From the NCBI RefSeq assembly GCF_009428905.1, contig NZ_WHYR01000006.1, positions 40,295 to 104,294 of the forward strand: DNA of 64,000 bases. Reading direction: 5' to 3'. Of this stretch, positions 1 through 7,818 are shown in pieces. Made by a program: the position numbers and the translations under genes. A model generated the notes under the pieces. It did not search any database, was not told the DNA's origin, and saw only the letters and a list, made by a program, of their open reading frames with translations. Within the stretch, counting starts at the first letter, position 1, and every line of letters starts with the position of its first letter. The DNA comes from Desulfofundulus thermobenzoicus (GTDB lineage: Bacteria > Bacillota > Desulfotomaculia > Desulfotomaculales > Desulfovirgulaceae).

Positions 1-32
1 AGACATTTATAGAGACAGTCGATAAACCCCAA

Positions 33-604
33 CTAAAAGCATAATTCCTTTTCCCAATCAGTTCGTATTGATAGACAATAGTGTAACGAGGTCAGCTTCA
101 AGTAACCGTAGGCATATCCTTCACCGGCGATCAGCTCACAAATCCATTCTTTAACCTGTTCGTTGCTGATAATTACACCGGATTTTGTTAGGGTGTAGTG
201 AGATTTAGGACGACCACCGGTATGATACGATTTTTAGGTTTTGGTCTTTTATGCATTTTGTAGTAATACGTGGAACGGCTAATCCCAATAATTCTTAGTA
301 CAAGAGATATTTTGTAACCTAAAGATATCCATTTTCTAGCAATATCTATTTTATCATCAAATGTGGGTTTGTTTTTTTTAGCAGGTCACGGAGAATGGCA
401 ATTTCCAGGTCTTTTTCTCCGAGGAGTTTTTTGAGCTTTTCATTCTCCTGTATAACCGCTTTATGTTCTTTGGGGGAACATGATATCCTTAGCGTCTCCC
501 CATTTTCCTGCCCTGTCGGGTGAAGGGTTCCATGCTTCTTGTAGGTTCTTATCCAACGGCTGACAAGGGATGGAGCAACATCATACCTGCGACCAACAAT
601 AGAA
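33..604 (-). pseudogene. IS3-family transposase remnant (OrfA tail plus truncated OrfB)
   Basis: Reading the minus strand from about 604, one frame encodes a helix-turn-helix OrfA-like tail containing VAPSLVSRWIRTYKKHGT and then a leucine-zipper-like ENEKLKKLLGEKDLEIAILRD, as in IS3/IS150-group proteins. A shifted frame continues with an OrfB start (WISLGYKISLVLRIIGISRS). After another shift near 225 it runs through VKEWICELIAGEGYAYGY and ends at a TAG at 33-35, long before the DDE catalytic part. The two frames, the extra frameshift and the missing catalytic domain show it is dead. Confidence 0.6.
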
Positions 605-605
605 A

Positions 606-935
606 TTAATGAGATGGAAAAGGCCAGACATCTTCTGGTAATTGGGCGGCCTCTGGATTATTTATTACTTTTACGTGGCCCTGGGTTTCCTTATAACCCT
701 TTTCCGCTGGTTCGGTGTTTTCGTAGAGAAGGCGAACCAGAATACTTTTTCGGTAGGCCACCACTGGGTGAAGATCCCGATTATCCAGAAAAGCAATTAA
801 TGCTTTGGCATTTTCTACTATTTCGGTCAGCCGCTGCCGTCGGAGGGTTTCATTGGGTTCAGGTTTTATGGCCTTGGATAATTCTCCCTTCAGGTATTTG
901 GTGATATCCAGTTTAATGGTGATTATCCTTATCAC
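606..935 (-). CDS. Uncharacterised 109-residue ORF inside the IS3-like relic
   Basis: The ORF starts at an ATG 70 bases inside the right terminal repeat of the IS3-like relic and ends just before the transposase remnant, in another frame. The product is soluble and charged, with no motif I recognise. It may be a passenger, an altered first IS gene, or a chance ORF; the opposite strand is also open over most of the stretch, which lowers confidence. No clear Shine-Dalgarno site was seen. Confidence 0.25.
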   Translation of the reverse strand: MIRIITIKLDITKYLKGELSKAIKPEPNETLRRQRLTEIVENAKALIAFLDNRDLHPVVAYRKSILVRLLYENTEPAEKGYKETQGHVKVINNPEAAQLPEDVWPFPSH

Positions 936-1198
936 CTTATTTCAATAATCTTACATTAGATCATAACCAAATACTACTGAATGTTATTTATTGGTAAATG
1001 GCTCTGGGGAGTTTTCGACAGTCTCTTGAAATTTACATCATAATTATTATGAACTGAGGGCATCGACCCCAATGTAAACCGGGACCGCTTGTTGTCTCCC
1101 TGGGTAAAAGCGGTCAATTCCCAGTTAATTAAGGCCAATATTTAACATATTTAGTAAACCAATCACGAATGAGCATGAATGGGTCAATCTGTTCATAG

Positions 1199-1354
1199 CT
1201 TCTAAAAACAGTATGTTTTATTTAAATAATTTTTTAATTTTTTTCCATATATTTTTGAAGACTCCCACGAAGACTGTATTAAAGTGATTCATAATTCTCA
1301 TAAAAATATATATAATAATTGTATTGACTATTATAATTATTACATAATTTAAAG
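1199..1354. repeat. AT-rich direct repeat, copy 1 (partner 10185-10336)
   Basis: About 145 bp here match 10187-10332 in the same orientation with roughly a dozen mismatches. Copy 1 contains the complete small peptide gene. In copy 2 the match stops just before the first five codons, so copy 2 has lost its start and Shine-Dalgarno site. Confidence 0.85.
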
Positions 1355-1367
1355 TATAATTGTCCAT
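1218..1367 (-). CDS. Small membrane-anchored cationic peptide, 49 aa
   Basis: An ATG at 1365-1367 follows a GTGAGGAG Shine-Dalgarno site (1378-1385) at 10-nt spacing and opens a 49-codon frame. The product has a polar start (MDNYTLNY), an Ile-rich hydrophobic segment of about 16 residues, a short middle containing MNHFN, and a strongly basic amphipathic tail, FKNIWKKIKKLFK. The layout (one membrane helix plus cationic amphipathic tail) resembles small pore-forming toxins of type I toxin-antitoxin systems or secreted cytolysin-like peptides; that is inference from layout only. A second copy at 10197-10335 keeps the same frame with mostly conservative replacements, which argues that this is a real coding sequence. 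The region is very AT-rich compared with its surroundings. No antisense RNA promoter was established. Confidence 0.55.
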   Translation of the reverse strand: MDNYTLNYVIIIIVNTIIIYIFMRIMNHFNTVFVGVFKNIWKKIKKLFK

Positions 1368-1608
1368 TATTTATAATCTCCTCACTCATTAGATACGAAA
1401 TTTGGAATACTAAGATAAATCCTTCCTTCATTTTTGAATTTACGCTTGACTTAAATATAATGCTAAATAAAAATGTGTTGACAGATGCACACCAACAAAT
1501 TAATTTTCTTCGGTAGCATTCCTATAATCAGGAGTAGTGGGGCTTGGGGAAAAAAATCTGGTATGGTTTAATTGTCAACAAAACCACCAATACTAGGGGG
1601 GATAACCA

Positions 1609-1893
1609 ATGTATAACCCCCTTTCCCAGAAACTGGCCATGATCACACCCAAAACCTTAATTGTAGGTGTTGACGTGGCCAAGCACACCCACTACGCCCA
1701 AATGATTAATTTACGGGGGGAGGGACTGCACAAGCCGTTCCCATTCGAGAATCACAGTTCTGGCATTGATGATCTGGTTCTAGAAATCAGAACGAAGCAG
1801 TTTAAAAACGGCCTTTCCAACGTTCTAGGAGCCTCACTCCCAGTAAGGTCTCTCAGTAAGGTTGTAATATATCCCTTTATCTTGCGAAGGTGA
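1609..1893 (+). pseudogene. IS110-family transposase, N-terminal fragment
   Basis: The first about 65 residues match the start of the IS110 DEDD domain: LIVGVDVAKHTHYAQM carries the first catalytic Asp, followed by a GKPF-like strand and a predicted helix (IDDLVLEIRTKQ). Similarity ends near 1803 and the remaining frame to 1893 is unrelated. The rest of the domain and the whole C-terminal Transposase_20 domain are absent. A GGGGG-type ribosome site lies just upstream (1596-1600), so this is the true 5' end of a former element unrelated in detail to the complete IS110 at 5261. Confidence 0.65.
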
Positions 1894-2236
1894 GTGATAA
1901 TTATAACCAGGTGTACCGATATATGGCAGGTGTTATCCATATTAATATTGGGACTGCTTGCATGATAATTTTTCGCGCGCCCTTATCTCCACGCTTTAAC
2001 CTGGCGGTATACCCTCTCATGTTTCCCGGGATACCAATGGACCGTGCCGGTTCCCGACTCTCCTTCCCCAGGGGTGGAGGCCATTGTGCTACCTAACGGG
2101 GTCTACTTGCCCCCATGGATTGATTTTTGGCTCTCTGCGCTGCTTGATTGTCAAGGTTCATGTAGCAAAGGCATTGTAACGATGCAGTGTTTGATGCAAC
2201 CAGCGCCTTCCGCCTGCAGTTCGGTAGAACGGAACT
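1894..2236. other. Gene-free accessory sequence
   Basis: I see no convincing gene in this stretch. Short ORFs on both strands lack ribosome sites and recognisable motifs. It probably is the remains of inserted elements, since it sits between an IS110 fragment and the inverted repeat at 2237. Confidence 0.4.
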
Positions 2237-2327
2237 TGACTTTGACACCTAAAATTTAGAAAGCCTTGAGGCTGTAAGAATGAGGTTACTTCCAATTCCT
2301 GGACCCCTTAAATTGTGCCACGCGAAA
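2237..2327 (+). repeat. 92-bp inverted repeat, left copy (partner 9981-10072)
   Basis: This 91-base sequence reappears in inverse orientation at 9981-10072 with only about five differences. It includes the landmarks GACACCTA, GCCTTGAGGCTG and GTGCCACGCGAAA. The pair brackets 7.7 kb that hold both acyltransferase copies, one HepT/MntA pair and the IS110. It could be the ends of a larger mobile unit or two copies of an IS terminus in opposite orientation. Confidence 0.85.
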
Positions 2328-2535
2328 AGTCGAGTAATGACAAGGGTTTCAGGGATCGCTGTCAAAGTCCAGGTAAGGAAATCTGAAACAGGTATGGGCC
2401 GTTGGCCGCACACCATTCTAAGCTGCTGTCTAACCATTCAGCTTATTGAAGAGTCGATATTAAGGTGAAGCAACCATTTTTATACCAGTCTAATGCGGGT
2501 GTCATCTTTGCTAAGGTGATAATCACGGTCTTACC

Positions 2536-2830
2536 TTAACTAAATAACCATGTTACCTTTTCCATGTTACCAAATAGTTTCAAAATGTTGTGAGTAAGGC
2601 ATAAGAGTAGCCACTCCCCGCGAACTAACTCCAGTCCGCGGAGCAGGAGTCTCCGAAGTCATGGGCCTCTTTGATTTGACCAAATACCAGCTCAACCGTC
2701 TGCTTCCGCAGAGCATATTTAGGCTGATCAATTTTGGTCCGGAACTTTTATGGCACCATCTTCTGAAACTTTCTTCCGGCCATAAATGGCAATTTCTACA
2801 TCTATGTCTATTTTATTACCATATAACACC
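2536..2830 (-). pseudogene. IS1182-type (DDE_Tnp_1_6) transposase C-terminal remnant
   Basis: The minus strand encodes, in order, a short piece with DVEIAIYGRKKVSEDGAIKV, then YALRKQTVELVFGQIKEAHD in a shifted frame, then RRLLLRGLELVRGEWLL and LCLTHNILKLFGN, ending with TAA at 2536. This arrangement (TVEPVFGQIK ... LRGLxKVRxEW ... LTHNLLKL) is the well-known C-terminal end of IS1182-family DDE transposases and holds its last acidic catalytic region. At least two frameshifts and no N-terminal part mean it is dead. Confidence 0.65.
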
Positions 2831-3035
2831 ATGTCAACCAGTATTGTCCGAAAAGTGGATATCCTTATCTGAAACTAGCTTTTGGCTGTCTGAACATGGC
2901 TAAACAATGGTTAAACAATGGTTAAACAAAAAACGGATCGCATTCAGGCGCAACCCTCTTTAATAGCCGGGCAAACCCAGTATCTTTTCCAACTTCCTGC
3001 CCTTATTTAAGGCTAAAAGGGCCTTTTGCTGTATG
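2787..3035. repeat. 240-bp direct repeat, copy 1 (partner 6974-7211)
   Basis: The stretch from TGGCAAT through GCTGTATG matches 6974-7211 at roughly 85% identity, with an additional copy of TTAAACAATGG in this copy. It ends in a hairpin-like AAGGCTAAAAGGGCCTT. In both places the repeat lies upstream of an acyltransferase gene (broken here, intact at 7819), so it is part of an ancestral segmental duplication. Confidence 0.8.
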
Positions 3036-3143
3036 TTAGAGGCGGAATGACACGGGCAACCGTCACCGGGAGACACGGGGGCGGCACGAAGGTGAAGCGG
3101 GGAGCGTCCCGGTGGTGCACCGGACGGGAGGGGGGATTTCCCC

Positions 3144-3545
3144 ATGCCTGAACCGTTCAGGGGCAACGGCCCTATATAGCCGGACTGGACGGACTGCGGA
3201 CTCTGACGGTACTGGCTGTTATCGCCTATCACCTGAACCTGGGCTTTGCTCCGGGCGGGTTTCTGGGTGTGGGCGTATTTTTTGTGTTCTCCGGCTATCT
3301 GATCACGGACCTGCTGGTGGCCGAGTGGCAGGGTAGCGGGCAGATCAACCTTAAAAATTTCTGGCTGCGCCAGGCCAGGCGTTTACTGCCGGCACTGGTG
3401 CTCATGTTCGTGGTTCTGGTGAGCTGGATCACGCTATTTGACCCCGCATTAACTGCATCACTTCCCAGGACCACCGCCATCCCGGGCTTCACCCGGACAG
3501 AACCGGATTACCCCGGCGTTCCGGAAGAAAGACGGGATAGACCTG
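3144..3545 (+). pseudogene. Broken copy of the acyltransferase gene at 7819
   Basis: From ATG 3144 the sequence follows the intact gene at 7819 closely: same start, the YHLNL active-site region, GGFLGVGVFFV, and the RRLLPAL stretch. One base is missing near codon 10 (about 3170), giving an early stop. At about 3452 the match jumps from codon ~100 to the Pro/Ser linker of the intact gene (around 9073), so the internal ~1.9 kb (most membrane helices) is deleted. The leader sequence upstream (from about 3045) is shared with 7720-7818. It cannot make a working enzyme. Confidence 0.85.
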
Positions 3546-3624
3546 CCGGCTCTTCCACCAGCCCCGGGGCAGACCGGGGTAAACCGTCGGGTACCGGCTA
3601 CTACGGCCAAAATCAAGGCCTTAC

Positions 3625-4077
3625 CTACCGCCCGTCGTTTGTCCTATTTTCGCCCTCTTCCAGTACAGCCCCGATTTCGCAAATAAACTTTTCAAAATCA
3701 CCAAGTTCGTTTCGTGCCATTTCATACACCTTTTCGGCGGAAACTTCCTGATAACCATGGACAACACGGTTGCGAAAACCAATCATGGCTGAATAAACCG
3801 TCAATCTATCCCTGGTAATCAATCCGCCCTCAAAGAGTATGCGCATGGCATCCCTGGCATCTCCCGGGGCATGACCGAATTTTTTAGCTGCAATATGATA
3901 GGCTAAATCTATCATGGCTTCCACCGCCGTTTGCAATGAATATTTTAAACCTCTTACCAACCAGGGATCCATTAATATGTCCTCTTTTTTCTTGCTTTTT
4001 AGCAACTCACTAATGCTGGCCACCTGTTCCCGTATATAGCCGATTTTGGCCATTATCCGTTCACGATCCAGGCCCAC
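3625..4077 (-). CDS. hepT: HEPN-family toxin HepT, copy 1
   Basis: The 150-residue product is an all-helical HEPN/DUF86 protein. It carries the family's catalytic motif R-N-x-x-x-H-x-Y as RNRVVHGY at about residues 107-114, which forms the RNase site in HepT dimers. It follows and overlaps mntA by 17 nt, the standard antitoxin-then-toxin order. HepT typically cleaves RNA and is silenced when MntA AMPylates the Tyr of the motif. A copy about 95% identical lies at 10427; here the tail reads FEKFICEIGAVLEEGEN. Both copies keep the motif, so both are probably active. Confidence 0.9.
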   Translation of the reverse strand: MGLDRERIMAKIGYIREQVASISELLKSKKKEDILMDPWLVRGLKYSLQTAVEAMIDLAYHIAAKKFGHAPGDARDAMRILFEGGLITRDRLTVYSAMIGFRNRVVHGYQEVSAEKVYEMARNELGDFEKFICEIGAVLEEGENRTNDGR

Positions 4078-4519
4078 CGGCCATCACCCCGGCAAAAATT
4101 TCTTCCAGCGCCGCCCGGTACCGCGGGTACAAATCGGCATACCTTCTACTGACGTACTCCATTACATCGGTAATGCGCTCCATATTCCTGGCATAGATTA
4201 ATTTCCCTTCTTTAATCACCCGAAAAGCAAAAAGCGGCTTCTCCGGGTTCACCAGAACAATATCATAGGGATGCCCTTCATAAGGCGGAAGCAAAAAGGA
4301 TATGGCTGCTTCCAGCCGATCCGATTCGACACTGTCCAGTATTATCCCCGGCTCCAGTATCAGGCCCAGGTCAATGTCACTATCCGGCCGACATAGCCCC
4401 AGGATGGAGCCAAACAGATAAGCACCGGCCACCTGGGGGAAATTTTGCAGAACTGCCTTAACCTGTTCAACCACCGGATCGAGATTGATCCGCACCAGTT
4501 CGTTCACTCTAACCACCAC
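4061..4519 (-). CDS. mntA: MNT-family nucleotidyltransferase antitoxin MntA, copy 1
   Basis: The 152-residue product has the minimal nucleotidyltransferase signature G-S-x9-D-x-D as GSILGLCRPDSDIDL (about residues 37-51), with the two metal-binding Asp. In known pairs MntA transfers AMP to the HepT active-site Tyr, neutralising it. The called start is a GTG at 4519, but a GTG at 4507 sits 9 nt after a GAGGTG site and may be the real one. The gene overlaps hepT. The duplicated block ends within a few bases of this start: sequence upstream differs completely from the second copy. Confidence 0.9.
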   Translation of the reverse strand: MVVRVNELVRINLDPVVEQVKAVLQNFPQVAGAYLFGSILGLCRPDSDIDLGLILEPGIILDSVESDRLEAAISFLLPPYEGHPYDIVLVNPEKPLFAFRVIKEGKLIYARNMERITDVMEYVSRRYADLYPRYRAALEEIFAGVMAGGPGS

Positions 4520-4933
4520 CTCGTATCATAGTAGTAGAGCCACCGGACAATCCCAGATTCCAGTTTAGGAACAATATGGATTATCCGGATGGTTGGGAAC
4601 CGGTTCCCGTATTACGGGTACCGAGGCCAACAAAATCAATGCCTGATTCCACAGCGGGTACAGTACCGGTACCGGTAAATCGCGCGATTACTGTATCGTG
4701 AAATGGGTATTGAGGGTAGTTGGTCAACAGTACCTCGAATATGGTGGTGATGCCCAAGCAGTTTGTAAACGCTCGAAATGTACACACAATCTAATCCCTG
4801 ATCGTTATAAACCGAATGGACAGGTAAAAGTCCGCTGAGATATTTCTGGGTAATAGATAGTGATGGTTGTGGTCCTGTTCCAGCCGGCCCCGGAACGTGC
4901 TGTCAGGCAGTTGTCCCGGCCGGGCCGGCTTTC
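4520..4933. other. Gene-free stretch with a cluster of palindromes
   Basis: No credible gene was found. Between 4595 and 4689 four perfect palindromes occur: GGGAACCGGTTCCC (4595-4608), CCCGTATTACGGG (4606-4618, overlapping the first), TACCGGTACCGGTA (4664-4677) and AATCGCGCGATT (4678-4689). They could be operators, REP-like sequences or a target region of the adjacent IS110. Function is unknown. Confidence 0.6.
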
Positions 4934-4949
4934 TGTTGCCTTTTTACAC

Positions 4950-5245
4950 CAAGCTGGGTCTGGACATGGATGCCTCCTTTGCGGGACAATGGGACTAACA
5001 AGCCTGGTATGGGGATATTTCTTCCACCTCCAGTGGAGCCCGAAGGGCTACCATTTCGTAAAGCGTGTTACCCCTGGTCCGCCGTCCATTTCTAACCGCT
5101 GGATGTACCCCGGCTGTCTGGTGATGGGATTCGCAGCCGCCCATTCATGCACCCCCAGGGCCGGATGAGTACTGATTACGAGGGTGAGTAAGGCGGTTCC
5201 CCGGGGGCATCCAGGTCCTGTACCCGGCTTGATTTTTCTGCAAAA
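4950..5245 (+). ncRNA. Candidate IS110 bridge RNA region
   Basis: Characterised IS110 elements make a structured RNA from the non-coding left end that base-pairs with target and donor DNA. This stretch is non-coding, lies directly upstream of the recombinase, and can fold: CGGCTG at 5111-5116 pairs with CAGCCG 17 nt later, leaving an internal-loop-sized gap. Exact RNA ends and guide loops cannot be fixed by eye. Support is mainly positional. Confidence 0.35.
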
Positions 5246-5260
5246 GGGAGGTGAACCCCG

Positions 5261-6493
5261 TTGAGCAAACTTTTTGTCGGTATCGACGTGAGCCTTAAGG
5301 ATAACAGTGTTCGTTGCCCGGACGCCAATGGCGATACTGTACGGAAATTTAGTGTACCCAATACGGTGGACGGAGCAAATATCCTGGTGGATAACCTCGT
5401 TGAGCTTGCAGCCCGGCATTCTATGCAACAGGTAGTTCTGGGCCTGGAGGCTACTTCTAATTACGGTTACCACCTGACCGCTTTTTGCCAAAACTCGGAG
5501 AAACTGGCCCCGTTTTCACCGCAAATCCATGTTTTAAATCCCAGGACGGTCAATAACTTCAAGAAATCTTACAATGACCTGCCCAAAAATGATGATATTG
5601 ATGCCTGGGTTATTGCTGATAAATTGCGCTTCGGTCGCCTCCCGGAGGAGGTTTCTATGGAGGAACGTTTCCTTGCCCTCCAACGGTTGACCCGCACCAG
5701 GTTTCACCTGGCCCGGACGATTGCCCGGGAAAAGACGTATTTCTTGAACAATCTTTTCCTGAAATTCAGTTCCCTGCGCCAGGAAAAGATCTTTTCCGAC
5801 CCCTTCGGTGCTACAGCCATGGCAGTAGTAGAGGAGTTCTATTCACCAGACGAGATTGCGGCCATGCCTTTAGAGGAACTGGTCTCTTTTCTGCAAAAGA
5901 AGAGCAAAAACCGCCTGGTGGATGCTGAAGGGGTGGCTAAAGCCCTGCAGAAAGCAGCACGCTCTTCCTATAGCCTGAGCAAGTCCCCGGCTGACCCTGT
6001 TAACGCCTGCCTGGCCACCAGCATCAGTGTCATCCGCGCATTGCAGTCGGAACTGAAAAGGCTGGATAAGTTAATTGCCCAACATCTGGAGGCCATACCC
6101 CAAACGTTAACTTCCATCAAGGGCATTGGCCCGGTATATGCAGCCGGTATACTGGCTGAGGTTGGCGACATCAGCCGGTTTAAAAACCAGAAAGCTCTGG
6201 CCAAATATGCCGGCCTGGTATGGAACGAACACCAATCCGGCCAGTGGAAGGCCCAGGATACCCCGCGGGTTCGCTCAGGCAACAAGTACTTGCGCTATTA
6301 CCTGGTGGAGGCAGCTAACCTGATTAGGGTGCATGATCAGGAATACCGCGCATTCTACCAGGCCAAGTACAATGAAGCACGAACACATAAACACAAAAGA
6401 GCACTCGTCCTTACCGCCAGAAAACTGGTCCGGCTGGTTTTTGCTTTGCTGCGCTCAAACCAGCTTTATATGCCCAGAAAAAGGGGTGATTGA
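5261..6493 (+). CDS. IS110-family transposase (DEDD recombinase)
   Basis: The 410-residue protein has the two expected domains. The N-terminal RuvC-like DEDD domain shows FVGIDVS (first Asp), LGLEATSNYGY (Glu, about residue 67) and DDIDAWVIADKLRFG (Asp pair, about residues 108-111). The C-terminal Transposase_20 domain begins at LTSIKGIGPVYAAGILAEVG (about 285) and includes AGLVWNEHQSG and RSGNKYLRYYL, where the catalytic Ser is expected. Start is a TTG at 5261 preceded by GGGAGGTG at 7-nt spacing. Length and motifs are intact, so it is likely active with a bridge RNA. It is not similar in detail to the fragment at 1609. Confidence 0.93.
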   Translation: MSKLFVGIDVSLKDNSVRCPDANGDTVRKFSVPNTVDGANILVDNLVELAARHSMQQVVLGLEATSNYGYHLTAFCQNSEKLAPFSPQIHVLNPRTVNNFKKSYNDLPKNDDIDAWVIADKLRFGRLPEEVSMEERFLALQRLTRTRFHLARTIAREKTYFLNNLFLKFSSLRQEKIFSDPFGATAMAVVEEFYSPDEIAAMPLEELVSFLQKKSKNRLVDAEGVAKALQKAARSSYSLSKSPADPVNACLATSISVIRALQSELKRLDKLIAQHLEAIPQTLTSIKGIGPVYAAGILAEVGDISRFKNQKALAKYAGLVWNEHQSGQWKAQDTPRVRSGNKYLRYYLVEAANLIRVHDQEYRAFYQAKYNEARTHKHKRALVLTARKLVRLVFALLRSNQLYMPRKRGD

Positions 6494-6572
6494 TCGCCTC
6501 CTTTAAGTGACCACTGCATGAAATGCCCAGATATTACCAGATTCTGGTTGTGGTTTGTTGTTGCCTTTTTAC

Positions 6573-6973
6573 GGCTTAAGCCCAAAAATTTTTTCCAATT
6601 TCCCTTCAAAAAGGGCTTGACTTTTTACCGCTGCGCTTAACAACTTAACTCATTATTAAAGAAAGGAACTAGTACCGCGACACAGAAGTCCTTGCACACT
6701 TTTTACGAAGGAATTGGTTCAAATAACAGGGATAAAAACAGCCATTTTTATCCGTCAAATATCGTAAAACCTTTCAAAAGAAATAGTTTCTGTCTTTCTA
6801 AATTGAACATGAAAAATGTTAATTTTGATGTACGAATTTATGTGTCAGGGTACTAGCGATCTCATTCTCACACTCTTCCTTAAAACTTGATATGACCCTG
6901 ACACCCCCTTGCTTAGCTAAATATACTTTTGAAAAAGAGAAGATTCAAACATTTAGATATAAATTTTCCTAAT
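6573..6973. other. Gene-free stretch right of the IS110
   Basis: No gene is supported. An inverted repeat GTGTCAGGGT ... ACCCTGACAC (6841-6851 and about 6893-6903, separated by about 40 nt) is present and may be an IS end or operator. Sequence is AT-rich compared with neighbours. Confidence 0.45.
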
Positions 6974-7211
6974 TGGCAATTACTACATCCATGCCTATTT
7001 TACTTCCCACAAAAGACCATGTCAACCAGTTTTGTCTAAAAAGTGGATATCCTTGTCTGAAACCGGCTTTTGCCTGTTTGAACATGGCTAAACAATGGTT
7101 AAACAAAAGCGGATCGCATTCAGGCGCGACACTCTTTAACAGCAGGGCAAAGCCAGTATCTTTTCCAACTCACTGGTCTTATTTGAGGCTCAAAGAGCCT
7201 TTTGCTGTGTG
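6974..7211. repeat. 240-bp direct repeat, copy 2 (partner 2787-3035)
   Basis: Same orientation and about 85% identity to 2787-3035. It ends with a good hairpin, AGGCTCAAAGAGCCT followed by TTTT, which could act as a rightward terminator. It lies upstream of the intact acyltransferase. Confidence 0.8.
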
Positions 7212-7238
7212 CCAGAAAAGGTAATTTCGTAGCTGTTT

Positions 7239-7373
7239 TTACCCCAGGGGCGAATTTTCCCTGATCATATTCGGGCTGACAATGCAGGTCCGGTGGGAGC
7301 GGAAAAAAATTTTGCCGGGCAGCCCTTCCTCAATGCTGTTCAGGCTCTCCGTAGTGTTGAGCTTGTCTTCCCC
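7239..7373 (-). pseudogene. LytTR-domain regulator fragment
   Basis: On the minus strand a frame ending in TAA at 7239 encodes TTESLNSIEEGLPGKIFFRS then HRTCIVSPNMIREN, matching the end of LytTR DNA-binding domains (consensus L..LE..LP..FFR.HRS.IVNL..I). Upstream the match decays through frameshifts towards 7430. No receiver domain or start is present, so it is a relic of a LytR/AlgR-type response regulator. Confidence 0.5.
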
Positions 7374-7818
7374 GGATGACGGCAACGTTGTTCAGGAAAT
7401 AGATAATGAATCGTTGCGTCAGATCTGCTGCTCACCATGGCCAATAGCCTGTGGCAAATATCCGCCAGAACTGGTACAGCCGCTAATTCGGCAGCCGCCC
7501 AAAATAATCTTTTCCTCTACATTTTTCGGGAACCTTTCCCCCATTTTTTTCGTCTATTAAAATATAGCTTTGTCGTTAAAGCTGACTAAACAGAAGCCGG
7601 ACGACTGTGGAATTCTCAATCACAGAATGGGGGCGGGCGGAAGATGCGGTACATAACCATGGTGTATCCGGATATTCAGTGGACGGGAAAAGCCGGCTGG
7701 TTCACCCGGAACCGCGGCGGGATGACGCGGGCAACCGTCACCGGGAGACACGGGGGCGGCACGAAGGTGGAACCGGGATCGTCCCTGTGGTCCACCGGGC
7801 GGCAGGGAGGGCGTCCCC

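Larger units (their letters stand above)
6..1031 (-). mobile_element. Degenerate IS3-like element with terminal inverted repeats
   Basis: The ends at 6-30 and 1006-1031 form an imperfect inverted repeat whose shared core is AGAGAC(A/T)GTCGA. Between them lie a broken IS3-type transposase (33-604) and an unrecognised ORF (606-935), both on the minus strand. The length of about 1.03 kb is less than the usual 1.2-1.5 kb for the family, and the transposase stops early, so the element is a non-functional relic. I did not identify target-site duplications, partly because the left end is at the window edge. Confidence 0.55.
4934..6572 (+). mobile_element. Complete IS110-family insertion sequence
   Basis: One intact IS110 transposase gene (5261-6493) is flanked by a 14-bp exact direct repeat, TGTTGCCTTTTTAC, at 4934-4947 and 6559-6572. 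The resulting unit is about 1.63 kb, normal for the family, with a long left non-coding end (about 310 bp) and a short right end (about 65 bp). This asymmetry is the IS110-group pattern in which the left end encodes the bridge RNA. The exact boundaries are proposed from the repeat; IS110 elements lack classical inverted repeats. Confidence 0.6.

Noticed and set aside
1894..2236. Possible group II intron or IS remnants
   Set aside because: No domain V, reverse transcriptase motif or IS signature could be identified.
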